64,000 nucleotides of DNA, from NCBI GenBank assembly GCA_036867785.1, contig CP145424.1, positions 434,001 to 498,000 on the forward strand. The letters are read 5' to 3'. Positions 33,704 to 43,127 of this stretch are shown here, in pieces. This DNA is from Plasmodiophora brassicae (lineage: Eukaryota > Endomyxa: Phytomyxea > Phytomyxea > Plasmodiophorida). A program made the position numbers and the translations under genes. Under the pieces are notes generated by a model. It was not told the DNA's origin. It searched no databases and saw only the letters and a program-made list of their open reading frames with translations. Numbering within the stretch: the first letter of the stretch is position 1; every line of letters starts with the position of its first letter.

Positions 33704-34346
33704 ATGGCTGGCAAGCGGATCGTCCTCGTCTGTGCCGGCCTGCTCGCCGGCGTCCTGCTGACGTCCGCGCAGGACACGCCCTACCTGGGCGCGATCGCCC
33801 TGACGAGTTTCAGCTTCCCGCCCAAGGGCTGGGCGTTCTGCAATGGGCAGATCCTACCCATCAACCAGAACCAGGCGCTGTTCGCCCTCCTAGGGTACGT
33901 GCGGATCGGCGCGCGCCCAGCGTCGTCGTTGCCGGCTGACGACACATGGGCACAGGACGACCTATGGAGGCAACGGGCAGACGACGTTCGCTCTGCCCGA
34001 CCTTCGAGGTCGCAGCCCGGTGCACGTGTCGGGATCGACGGTGCTCGGGCAGAAGGGCGGCGCCGAGACCGTCACGATCACGACGTCGACGATGCCGGCG
34101 CATACGCATGCGGTGCCGGCGTCGTCGTCGGCCGCCAACGGCAACACGGCGCCGCTGGCCAGCTCGGTGTTCGGGGCCACCAACGTCGAACGCCTGTACT
34201 GCTCGACGGACGCGGCCCCGAGCACAACGCTGGACGCGTCCGCTGTCGGGTCGGCGGGCGGGTCGCAGCCGCACGAGAACATGCCGCCGTACCTCGCCCT
34301 GAACTATGTCATTGCCCTGCAGGGCATCTTCCCGTCGCAGAACTGA
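33704..34346 (+). CDS. Secreted protein with phage-tail-collar fold, gene 1
   Basis: Exons 33704-33894 and 33956-34346 close at 193 aa; the intron is 61 nt. MAGKRIVLVCAGLLAGVLLTSAQ is a clear signal peptide. The rest is a tail-collar (MdpB/PF07484-type) domain: YLGAIALTSFSFPPKGWAFC, NGQILPINQNQALFALLG, TTYGGNGQTTFALPDLRGR, TMPAHTH, SQPHENMPPYLALNYVIALQ. In bacteria and phages this domain makes receptor-binding or glycan-binding tips. Secreted eukaryotic versions are rare and uncharacterised. It is the first of three clustered paralogues. Confidence 0.85.
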
Positions 34347-34386
34347 ACAACAGCAACAATGTCGGGGGCCCCGTTTATCATTTCGA

Positions 34387-35025
34387 TCACGTCTGCGATG
34401 GGTACACGCCATACAGCGAGATGATGTAGTACGTGGCCAGGTACGGCGGCATGTTCGTGTGCGGCTGGCCGCCGCCGCCGGCCAGCGTCCCCGCGATCTG
34501 CTGCCCCGTTGCCGAGCCCGCCGGCGCGTACGCCGCGCTGAACGTCGAGGCGCCCAGCACGGCGGACGACGCCGGCGCCTTCAGGTCGCCCTGTTTGGTG
34601 CTGACCACGAACGCGTGCGTGTGCGCCGGCACCTGCTGCGACGTCAGCGTGACCGTCTCGACGCCGCCCGACTGCCCGATCGTTCGCGACGACAATCCCG
34701 GGCCCTGCCCCTGGTGCAGCGCGATACGGCCACGAAGGTCGGGGAGCGCGAACGTGTCCTGCCCGTCGCCGCCATAGGTCGTTCCTACGATGCACGTTCG
34801 GTCCTGTGTGGGCGTTGTCGACACGTGTGTGCAGTACCCACCGATCAGGTTGAACAGGGCTTCGTTGTCGCCGATGGGCAACAGCTGGCCGTTGCATTGG
34901 GCCCAGCCGGTCGGCGCGAAGTTGAACGCCACCTGGACGATCTGGCCGATGTACGGCTGAGAGCCCTGGCCAGACGCCCAGCCGACGACGACGGCCACGG
35001 CCACCAGCAGCACCCGGCGTCGCAT
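34387..35025 (-). CDS. Secreted protein with phage-tail-collar fold, gene 2
   Basis: Exons are 35025-34842 and 34784-34387, joined across a 57-nt intron (34841-34785) that has no stop and keeps the frame. The spliced product is 193 aa, equal in length to gene 1. The signal peptide is RRRVLLVAVAVVVGWASG. Collar motifs are YIGQIVQVAFNFAPTGWAQC, NGQLLPIGDNEALFNLIG, TTYGGDGQDTFALPDLRGR, QQVPAHTHAF and GQPHTNMPPYLATYYIISL. It overlaps nothing: its stop is 41 bp from the end of gene 1 (convergent), and its start is 68 bp from that of gene 3 (divergent), so genes 2 and 3 probably share a promoter. Confidence 0.85.
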   Translation of the reverse strand: MRRRVLLVAVAVVVGWASGQGSQPYIGQIVQVAFNFAPTGWAQCNGQLLPIGDNEALFNLIGGYCTHVSTTPTQDRTCIVGTTYGGDGQDTFALPDLRGRIALHQGQGPGLSSRTIGQSGGVETVTLTSQQVPAHTHAFVVSTKQGDLKAPASSAVLGASTFSAAYAPAGSATGQQIAGTLAGGGGQPHTNMPPYLATYYIISLYGVYPSQT

Positions 35026-35093
35026 CGCGAATCTGGGAGGCGATCGTGTGCCCGGCCGGGCGATATCCTCGGGTGCACACAGATTCGACCGCG

Positions 35094-35798
35094 ATGGTGG
35101 TGGCGACGACGCTGCTGGTGGTGCTGGTGGCGGTGGCCGCCGGGCAGACGGCCGACCCGTTCCTCGGGCAGATCACGCCGTTCCCGTACACGTTCTGCCC
35201 GACGGGGTGGCACGCCTGCGACGGCACCCTGCTGTCCATCAGCCAGAACACGGCGCTCTTCTCACTGCTCGGGTATCGCGCGCGCGCGTTCGCGACGATA
35301 CCGGCCCAGCCCTGAACGAACGCGCTGTGTGCTCTCGAACACAGAACGTTCTACGGCGGCGACGGCAGGTCGACGTTCGCGTTGCCCGATCTGCGCGGGC
35401 GCTTCTCCCTGGAAGCGGGCCAGGGGCCGGGCACCTCGCTGTACGACATCGGGCAGGCGGGCGGCGCCTCGACGGTCACGCTGACGTCGACCCAGATGCC
35501 ATCGCATTCGCACGCGCTGCTGACGGTGCCGACCTGCGCCGTCAGCAACGCCGGGTCGTCGAGCCGGCTCCTGGTGCGTCGCCGACCCAGGGTAGGCGTG
35601 GAGAGGCGCGTGTCTGACCTGCTGCGACAGGCCGAGATGGCGCAGGAGCCGCTGTACGCGACGTCGACGGCGGACCGGACGCTGGCGCCGAACTCGATCG
35701 CGACGACGGGCGCGTCCCAGCCGCACGAGAACATGCCGCCCTACCTGGCCGTGACGATCTGCATCGCAACGCAGGGCATCTTCCCGTCCCGTTCGTGA
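35094..35798 (+). CDS. Secreted protein with phage-tail-collar fold, gene 3
   Basis: Exons 35094-35272, 35345-35573 and 35631-35798 close at 191 aa; introns are 72 and 57 nt. The second intron (GTGCGTC to GCGACAG) has no stop and keeps the frame, so it could be missed. The signal peptide is MVVATTLLVVLVAVAAGQT. Collar motifs are FLGQITPFPYTFCPTGWHAC, ISQNTALFSLLG, TFYGGDGRSTFALPDLRGR, TQMPSHSHALL and SQPHENMPPYLAVTICIATQ. It is more diverged from genes 1 and 2 in the loop between strands. The last two exons are duplicated at 42630-43098. Downstream is the convergent 7TM gene, with stop codons 30 bp apart. Confidence 0.85.
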
Positions 35799-35827
35799 CC
35801 TGTGTTGATAAACCGGTGACGCGGCCT

Positions 35828-37309
35828 TTAATGGACCAGCGTATCGCCATCGACGTCCGGCGCCTGCACAGGCACGATACGGCGTTCGTCGCGTGCTGGG
35901 GACGGTTGTGCCAGCATCACACGGCACAGGCTTGTCAGGGCGCGCATCGTCTGGCACCCTGCCCAGAAGAGCACCCAGCCGACGTGCGTGTACACGAACG
36001 TGCCGACGCCGACGGACAGGAAGCACACGAAGGCAATCATCGACACGGACAGGTACAGGGTCCACCGGGACAGCCTGACCAGGAGCCGGTGCATGGCGTC
36101 CGGGCGTGTGCTCCTGTGGACGGTGCCGCTGAGGATCCTCTGGAACCTCAGCGACTGCACCAGGAACTGGATGCCGACGACCAGTTGCAGGATCATGATC
36201 AGGGCGGCTGTGAGCTGGTAGACGTAGGGCAGGTTGACGTACAGGGCGTTGAGCAGGCATGCAACCGTGTCGAGCGTAACGGGAAGGACGCAGAACGCGA
36301 CCGTGATCATGTGGTGGCGGTCTAAAAGCCGACCGAACCACGACCCGCGTCCGGACCCTGGGATCTCCTTGATGATGCTCGTCCAGAAGACCGCGCTGAG
36401 CACGTCGCAGGTGAATCCCCACCCGGACAGGCCCGTTAGGAAGAATAGGGTCATCTCGTGAGGAAGGATGTCGTTGCTCGCCCACCCGCCGATGCCAGTG
36501 AACGCGCACATGGCGAACGACGTCACCAGCTCAATGACGAGGATCAGGTGTACGATGGAGAGGCGACTAGCGATGAACTTGATGCGACGTCTCCTCGTTC
36601 GAACCGACGGCGCGGGCAATGTGCCATCGAATTCGGCATTGATAAGCGTCAGGTGTTTACGGAGGAACCTAGCGGCGAGGACGGAGACCACCCCGAGAAC
36701 GACGGTCGGAATCCATCGAAGCAGCACCTGAATGTACCATCGAGGGTAGAAGTCGTCCCAGTCATTAACGTCGGGTCGCACGCTGATGACGATCGAGTCC
36801 TTCTTCTGCCAGCTGCCCACCAGGTAGTCGATGAGGGACGTACCCGGCTGTGCGGGTTCCTCCACCTGCACAAACAGCATCGCGTTCCTGTCGGGCCCGG
36901 GCGTGTCTCTGTTTCTGGGGTAGAATACGATTGGATCTGTCAAATACTTCCCGTTCGGGAAGATCTTGATCCAGGCCGCAACACCCTTCTCATGCAGGTG
37001 GTTGTACATCACCGACACCGGGCACCCGACAAGGGGGGCGCCGGCACCCGATACCAATAGGACGATGCGACCTCGGGCCTCTTCTGGGACGTCACGGTTC
37101 GTGACGCACAGGGTGTCGCTGTTCACGACCATGAATCCGGCGGTGACGTTGACGACGACGGGATCGGTGCCCTGCGGGCCGAGGTACCTGTTCTGGGGGA
37201 CGCTGCGCATCCGAATCCCAGCGAACGGTGACCCGGCCGGTTGTGTGATGACCAGCGCGCTGTGCACGCCCGGGAGCAGACACGGTATTAGGACGACGAA
37301 TCGCAGCAT
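35828..37309 (-). CDS. Seven-pass membrane protein with PA-like ectodomain, copy 1
   Basis: Intronless, 493 aa. Residues 1-18 are a signal peptide (MLRFVVLIPCLLPGVHSA). Residues about 19-190 form an ectodomain; GRIVLLVSGAGAPLVGCPV and HEKGVAAWIKI resemble a protease-associated (PA) domain. Seven hydrophobic segments follow: WIPTVVLGVVSVLAA, LSIVHLILVIELVTSFAMC, MTLFFLTGLSGWGFTCDVL, ITVAFCVLPVTLDTVACLL, VYQLTAALIMILQLVVGI, LYLSVSMIAFVCFLSVGVG and VGWVLFWAGCQTMRALTSL. The topology (large N-terminal ectodomain, 7TM, cytosolic tail) is receptor-like. No family signature such as DRY or a GPS cleavage site is seen. It belongs to a duplicated block, with its twin at 43128-44609. The ligand and role are unknown. 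Confidence 0.8.
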   Translation of the reverse strand: MLRFVVLIPCLLPGVHSALVITQPAGSPFAGIRMRSVPQNRYLGPQGTDPVVVNVTAGFMVVNSDTLCVTNRDVPEEARGRIVLLVSGAGAPLVGCPVSVMYNHLHEKGVAAWIKIFPNGKYLTDPIVFYPRNRDTPGPDRNAMLFVQVEEPAQPGTSLIDYLVGSWQKKDSIVISVRPDVNDWDDFYPRWYIQVLLRWIPTVVLGVVSVLAARFLRKHLTLINAEFDGTLPAPSVRTRRRRIKFIASRLSIVHLILVIELVTSFAMCAFTGIGGWASNDILPHEMTLFFLTGLSGWGFTCDVLSAVFWTSIIKEIPGSGRGSWFGRLLDRHHMITVAFCVLPVTLDTVACLLNALYVNLPYVYQLTAALIMILQLVVGIQFLVQSLRFQRILSGTVHRSTRPDAMHRLLVRLSRWTLYLSVSMIAFVCFLSVGVGTFVYTHVGWVLFWAGCQTMRALTSLCRVMLAQPSPARDERRIVPVQAPDVDGDTLVH

Positions 37310-37930
37310 TCCCTACAGGTGGCAGAAAGAAGGCGTAATAGCATGCAACATACGCCCGGGTAGGTACACCGGTCCGATCGCGTCCAAATTGTTACCCCCT
37401 GAACACGGGGGAAGCCCAACCTGGCGATTGACACCAGCGTCCAGCACGGCACCGTTCGAGGCCCTGTAGATTCGATCGGGGACGACGAAACGGTTCCCGA
37501 GCGTGCGTGCGACGAGCGTATTGCACTCGTCACCGCCCTCAATCCACGTCCGCACTGTCCCCACAGCTCGATCCCCATGTTCTCATACCATCCAATCTTC
37601 ATCCATTTTCACGCACATGCTCGCATTTAGAATTTCATTCCTAGGATTGAGCAAGTCATTGGTCCATCCGTCAGTTGGCCGCGAAGTCGACGGTCACAGC
37701 GCCCCCCCCCCCCCCCCCCCCCCCCGCCTACTTGACACAGACCGGGTTCCACACAAAGTCATCCTCTTGCACTGCTCCACCGGATATACGCGTTGACCCA
37801 GATATGGCCTCCCATTCATCACTGTCTCCGATCCACGTTCGCACCATTGCCACCGCAGACTAATCAATCGCCATGTTCTCGCAAGATCCATTATTCATCA
37901 ATATAATTTAACAGGTAGAGTTCCGTTCCC
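37310..37930. other. Non-coding stretch with 24-bp poly-C
   Basis: It separates the 7TM gene (5' end at 37309) from the large-family fragment. A frame at 37313-37564 (minus) contains GGDEC and faintly resembles the first exon of the large membrane family, but has no splice or start support. A pure C run occupies about 37702-37725. I see no gene here. Confidence 0.5.
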
Positions 37931-38465
37931 TAGGACACCGATGAACAGGTCGTTCGCAATGGGGCAATCCGTCAGCGGCCGCGAGTCGTTATTGGTGAAG
38001 CTGTTGGCAACGTTGGCCCAGTCCCAGGAGGGACCTGGCCGGTACACAAGTGTCCCGTGGACACGGCTGTCGAATGATCTCGCCCAGGATGACAGCTAGG
38101 TTGGCGGCGGACAGAAACGCCACGATGCCGAAGAGGATGCTTCCGGCGAGCGCCAGCGTCCAACCCTGGAACGTGGCACCGGGCGAATCGAGGACATCCT
38201 CGTCGACGTGGTCGGCACCAGCGGCAGACTGTCGGGCGCCCTCAGCAGTTGGTCGATTGCGACGGCGCCAACGACGCCACCCCCAACCGGCCGCTACTCG
38301 CGCAAGTAGCCGCCGACGCTCGTGTACCGCCGGCAATGGAGATTCTTGCTCGGCTCATCCATGGCCGAACGTAATCGCGGCAGCAGCAAGCGACCCCAAC
38401 GTTGTTACAGGTAGCAGAAACCGTTCCAGGTCTGCCCTGTGGCCCGTCCTAGGTGCAGTAGCAGG
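37930..38465 (-). pseudogene. Large membrane family, C-terminal fragment (copy a)
   Basis: Only the last quarter of the gene remains. PAVHERRRLLARVAAG, SPGATFQGWTLALAGSILFG and SAANLAVILGEIIRQP match residues near the C-terminus of the intact copy at 45535-48188. Relative to that copy the frame is lost before the terminal WDWxNVAN motif, by a 1-nt change near 38045 and differences near 38280. It was cut off where the 38484-42268 duplication joins. Confidence 0.7.
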
Positions 38466-38508
38466 TTCAGCGGTCAAGACTGTGCCTGCGCAACTCGTGA
38501 TCGACGCA

Positions 38509-41153
38509 TCAGTCCCCTACATAGGCCGGCCATCCATCAGTGACCGCGAAATCGTTGTCAGTGAGGGTGTTGGCCACGTTTGTCCAGTCCCAGGTGGCAG
38601 GTGGCCGATAGACAATGTCCCGTGGATGAGGCTGCCTTGCGAACTCCTTCACGATAATAGCGAGGTTGATGGCACACAGCAACGTCACGATGCCGAATAT
38701 GATGTTTCCGCCGTGCGCCATCATCCAATCAGCAAACGTCGTTGCTGGGGGATCGAAATCCTCCCCATTAACGTCGTGTACAGAACTGCGCTCCGATACT
38801 CTGATGAGCATCCTCTCGACAGCAGCTCCTCCAAAGGCGCCAATCGCCCAAGCAACAATTGGCATTAGTCGTTCCTGGCGTTTCGAACGTGCTGGGACAG
38901 AATGTTCAGGGGAGGGTCGACGTCCTCGACTATAAGCAACCGCAGCCGCGGACAGCATCCCCAAAGTCGCTGCTGGCAGAAGAAACCCTTGGGCAGGGCG
39001 GGACACTGTTTCAGACTTCGTGTTTCTGAGATCATCAGGCAAACTGGGGATGGACGTGGGTATCTCGTTCCACAGCGCGTTATACCCAATATCGATCGCC
39101 GAGAGGGCATGAGGCATTTCCAGATTGGGGTTCGGTGCCAGCAAACGGGAACACGGGAACTCTGCCAGGTAGAGAGCAGCCCGACACCGACCACTTAGGT
39201 TGGCGACACGATCGCGCCGAAGGTTACCGAGCGCGGCCCAGCGAGAAATTTGACTTGGTTCCGAGGTCGGCCATGCTTGAATACGGGGGATCTGCGTAAC
39301 CACCTCGAATACCATTTGTGGCTTCTCATGCAAATCAAGCGCGTCAGCTAGAAACTGCGCCACGAATAGGAGACCTTGCATTCCAGGATCACACGCGATG
39401 GTGCCGATAGTCCAGTGGAATACCTTAACAACGGTATCATAAGGAAGGCTCTGCAGGGGAAGCGGCTTCCCGGAAGATCTCGTGATACTGTAGCCCATTA
39501 GCGCATAGCACAGGTCAGCGTTGTCGGATACATTCCCGTGGATCGCGTCCCAAATGACGGATTCAAATGCAGATGCCAGGAGAGGGGTAGGGCCGGCGCC
39601 CAGACTCGTGATATTGACAGCGAGCTCGTAAGCCTTCACGATAGACTCCTCGCCCAGACATCGCCACTCCAGTAACGGGACGACGCGATCACAGTCGGAG
39701 TCGGTCAGGACAGGAAGAAGGGATACGGAAAGGTTGTTCAACGACCGTCCGGGTACGGAGAGGACGTTGGTCGGGCTTACGGATTCGCCAATCATTAAGA
39801 CGAAAGCGCGCCAGGCACCCAGGCCCCAGAAGCGTGGCGGTCCGAAGAACCCTGCTTCGGCTTGGCGTTCAGGTCGATTGAACTCGCTGACAACAAGATC
39901 CAGATGGTTAACCCGTGAACGAGCCGGTTCTGACAGACAGTTATCCACGGCCGCGAGTACAGTCGCGAATTCAGTGTTGTCAGAGGTCCGGATCTTCTCC
40001 TTCACCGCCTCAGCGAATGCGTCTAGAGTGATCCCGAGCCCGGCGCCAACCATCATTTCGAGCAGGTCAATTTGCAAAAGAGCTCGGGGCCCGAGTGGCT
40101 GAATGGCACCGGCCAATGATTCGAGAGGGACGTGCCGCGAGTAATCCCAGTCAATGGATATCATCAGCAGAAGCGTGGATACGTCTTCCAGCGGCGCGAT
40201 GCGACCTGAATCCCGCCGCTCTAAGATGGAATCGGCGATTTGTTGCAACTTCAGGACGAGCCGACGAGGTACATCCTGACGGTTTCTTAGCAAGGACAAC
40301 ACCACTTGATGAACCAATTCAGGGTGTTCACTGGGTGCCCACAGCGCGCACTCAATTGAGTACCCAAATACAGCAGAGGAAAACGAGGAATAAATGTCGC
40401 CCCACTGGTACGTCTAGCGACTTTGCATGCGCAGTCGAGTAATTGGTCGGGACGAAGAGCGGAGATCTGGACAAGCGGACGAACCGTCCGAAGTGTGTGT
40501 TACTGTCTGGGTCGCCCCCGTTGACAATCGCCAGACCAAATGAACGAAACATGCTCAGCACTACACAAGTTGCCCAGAAGTGTTGAGATGCTGACTGACT
40601 AGAACTTCGATGAACGCGGTGTAACTTGGACCACTGGCATCTGTCCAAGATGTCCGAGAGTTCGTCGATGAGGTCTGGCGTGATCTCGTCGGCCGAGTTA
40701 AAGATGAGGCGCCTGCAGGCGGCCTCGACGTTCGACTGTAACCATTCCGGTATGTTCGTGTCGGAACACCGAGCGTCCGTCAAGTCTAACATGCGTTGCA
40801 ATATCGTCATCAATTGCCGAGCGCTGAGTCGAAGGAAGAGCAGCGCCAGCCGCGCTTGACCCAGAGTGGTCACATTTACGAACACTTCGTTGGGCTGCCA
40901 CGAAACAATTAGAACGTTCGCTGGTTTGAAGCAATGTGAATCATGTGCCTGGCATCACCTTCGTAATCCTGACCCGTTCTGGGACCACGCTGTCGGCGAG
41001 GCGAAACACCCCGAATCCAAAGACCTGCTCGACGACCGTCCTAACAGCGGTGCCGTTGCGGTCGACAATACATTCATCACCGGGTTCCCAGTAGGCGGCT
41101 CTCGTCACGCCTGCAACCGCGGCGATCGCAGCAAACGCCCACACGGCGTCCAT
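38509..41153 (-). pseudogene. Large membrane family, copy b, one frameshift
   Basis: Exon 1 is 41153-40959 (65 codons: signal peptide MDAVWAFAAIAAVAGVTRA, then GDECIVDRNGTAVRTVV), the intron is 40958-40896, and exon 2 runs 40895-38509. The sequence follows the intact copy at 50753-53381 closely, including the C-terminal WDWTNVANTLTDNDFAV. An 11-bp deletion near 40410 shifts the frame after AHAKSLDV, so about 210 residues are separated from the remaining 600. Everything else looks sound, so the break is recent, unless a splice event I cannot see removes it. Confidence 0.75.
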
Positions 41154-41868
41154 CACGACGTGGTCCTGACCTGGCGGCGCAGTTTCCCCGACTGTGGCTA
41201 AAGTTAGACCGAACACTCGGCGGCTTGATTGATTGTTTGTTGCATGCCAAAATAGTACCGTTCCGCGCGCGGTAATCGATCTGCCAGTCATGCACGCGCG
41301 CAAGTCGGCCAGTGTTACGCGTTCTGTGTCCGACGACTGTACGCGACTAATGCGACGGGCACTGAAGCAGCACAGGGTCCTCGTGTGGAATGCGGGCGCC
41401 CTAAGGTTGGTGGGATGAGATACTGAGAGAGGCCGAGGTGCTTTCGTGACAGCCTGGCAAACAACGTCAGTGCACAATGACGCCGATGACGAGGATATCG
41501 CGTTTCCGCTCCATCTAAAGGCTTTCTACAGAACAGCAACAATCCCAGACGCCGCGCGGATGGCGAAAGACGCGAGGTTCGCCCGTCACCTGCAGCGGAT
41601 ATACGTACCCGAACGAAGAAGTAAGGGGCGATGAGGCATACGCTCGCTAACGATGATCTCCCATAGCTGACGACACTGTCCGATCGAGTTCTATGGCACC
41701 CAATGCTGTTAGGAGGTACATATGTCGTGGCTGCCTCGTTGGCAGGGCCCGTCTGGATGATCTCCTGTTGGAAATCACGCAATGCCAAGGCGGAGCGGAT
41801 TGATGCCGAGCTACGGCGCGCAAAAGTAATAGCAATTAATCTCCACCATATAAAGTGTTTGGAATCGG
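41154..41868. promoter_or_regulatory. Upstream region of large-family copy b, conserved with copy d
   Basis: About 700 bp upstream of copy b align with 53382-54083 upstream of copy d, with small gaps. No coding frame is conserved between the two, so this is 5' flank that includes the promoter. A TATAAA-like motif occurs at about 41849. Confidence 0.5.
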
Positions 41869-42216
41869 TGTAGACCGGACCGCCCAACTAGGCCACGAGA
41901 GCACCGCCCAACTAGGCCACAAGAGCCACGAGAGTAGGCGGTCCGGTCTACAAAACATCTCACCGACGGGAGTTCGAGCCTCCCCGCAGTCCGCAGTGGA
42001 CGACGACGAGTTTTGGGGAGGATGTGTAGATACGTTACGTACGGATGCGCCGGCCACGAGAGTAGGTCTGCGAGTCGCTTGCAACGGTAGGCGGCGGACA
42101 TCGCTCGATCATCGGGGGGCTTGAGCTTCTCCGGTGAGATGTTTTGTAGACCGGACCGCCCAACTAGGCCACGGGAGCAGCTGCTCTCGTGGCCTAGTTG
42201 GGCGGTCCGGTCTACA
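41869..42216. mobile_element. 348-bp MITE-like element with 35-bp perfect terminal inverted repeats
   Basis: The element starts TGTAGACCGGACCGCCCAAC and ends with its reverse complement; the terminal repeats match perfectly for 35 bp. It is flanked by TCGG on both sides (41865-41868 and 42217-42220). The paralogous site at 54081-54090 (GAATCGGGCG) holds a single TCGG and no element, so this is a real insertion with a 4-bp target duplication (5 bp if ATCGG is counted). Internally it carries extra inverted copies of its own ends. TGGCCTAGTTGG (42190-42201, and reversed at 41884, 41908 and 42160) fits a tRNA A box, and GAGTTCGAGCC (41970-41980) fits a B box. No coding capacity is seen. The transposase family is unknown. 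Confidence 0.85.
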
Positions 42217-42627
42217 TCGGGCGTGTGCACGCTAGCATAGCGACGTCGACTCACGCAACTTCAATCTATATAATAAGTCCAACGAGGGCTCCTGGTTGTA
42301 TCAGAGATCGGCCTGATCGATTTGGATTCGTTGAAACGATCCTCGGAATTCCTCGATCATGGTTTCCCGAGTTCGGTCTCACTTCGAGAAATGGCCGACG
42401 TTCCTGCGTCTCCTCTACGTAGCGGCTCTAAGTGACGGCATCAGTCCCGATCTCCACCTCTTCGATGCAGGGTTCAGTACACCGTAATGTGAACGCTGTC
42501 AGGGAGGTCATTGCGATCATCGACCGATATGGGGACGGATACCTCAAATGCGCCAGCCTGATGAATCAACCGCCTTGACGTCGTCATTTCCGTCCTCGCC
42601 CTTGCCAATGATGCATCGGCTGACACG
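42217..42627. other. Junction between two duplicated blocks, no gene seen
   Basis: Positions 42217-42268 finish the copy-b flank. 42269-42627 is unique in this window and holds no frame I can support. The collar duplication starts at about 42628. Confidence 0.5.
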
Positions 42628-42629
42628 GC

Positions 42630-43098
42630 GTACGTCGAACACACAACGTTCTACGGCGGCGACAGCAGGTCGACGTTCGCGTTGCCCGACCTGCGCGGGG
42701 GCTTCTCGCTGGAAGCGGGCCAGGGGGCGGGCACCTCGCTGTACGACGTCGGGCAGGCGGGCGGCGCCTCGGCGGTCACGCTGACGTCGACCCAGATGCC
42801 ATCGCATTCGCACGCGCTGCTGACGGTGCCGACCTGCGCCGTCAGCAACACCGGGTCGTCGAGCCGGCTCCTGGTGCGTCGCCGACCCAGGGTAGGCGTG
42901 GAGAGGCGCGTGTCTGACCTGCTGCGACAGGCCGAGATGGCGCAGGAGCCGCTGTACGCGACGTCGACGGCGGACCGGACGCTGGCGCCGAACTCGACCG
43001 CGACGACGGGCGCGCCCCAGTCGCACGAGAACATGGCGCCCTACCGGGCCGTGACGATCTGCATCGCAACGCAGGGGATCTTCCCGTCGCGCTCGTGA
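42630..43098 (+). pseudogene. Truncated duplicate of collar gene 3
   Basis: Contains the counterpart of the last two exons of collar gene 3 (STFALPDLRGGFSLEAGQG, TQMPSHSHALL, stop at 43098) and lacks the first exon with the signal peptide. The duplication breakpoint lies at the exon 2 boundary. It is probably not a working gene. It marks the left edge of duplicated unit 2. Confidence 0.75.
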
Positions 43099-43127
43099 CC
43101 TGTGTCGATAAACCGGTGTCGTGGCCT

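Larger units (their letters stand above)
35333..38465. repeat. Segmental duplication, unit 1 (collar 3' exons, 7TM gene, large-family 3' end)
   Basis: This block parallels about 42628-46060 in the same order and orientation. From 35333 to about 37330 the two are near-identical DNA. Identity falls in 37330-37790. It resumes from about 37800 (AATCGCCATGTTCTCGCA, TCAATATAAT, AACAGGTA) into the C-terminal coding part of the large membrane family. Unit 1 stops abruptly at about 38465, where it abuts the 3' flank of another large-family gene. Confidence 0.8.
38484..42268. repeat. Segmental duplication, copy b of the large membrane gene with 5' flank
   Basis: The block from about 38484 to 42268 is paralogous to 50727-54135, same orientation. 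Both contain a large-family gene and about 700 bp of upstream DNA, ending at GACTCACGCAACTTCAA. They differ by substitutions, an 11-bp deletion in this copy near 40410, and the 348-bp insertion at 41869-42216 present only here. Confidence 0.85.

Noticed and set aside
33704-35798. Collar genes as an integrated phage or virus
   Set aside because: They carry signal peptides and host-type introns, and no other phage gene is nearby.
35262-36509. 415-codon minus frame overlapping the collar 3 and 7TM genes
   Set aside because: It is Arg/His-rich antisense or out-of-frame translation of two better supported genes.
37313-37564. Minus frame with GGDEC as another exon 1 of the large membrane family
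   Set aside because: It lacks a signal peptide and a usable donor, and similarity is limited to a few residues.
41929-41990. Possible tRNA gene (A box, T-arm-like TTCGAGC loop)
   Set aside because: No acceptor stem closes and the anticodon arm does not fold; it lies inside the MITE.
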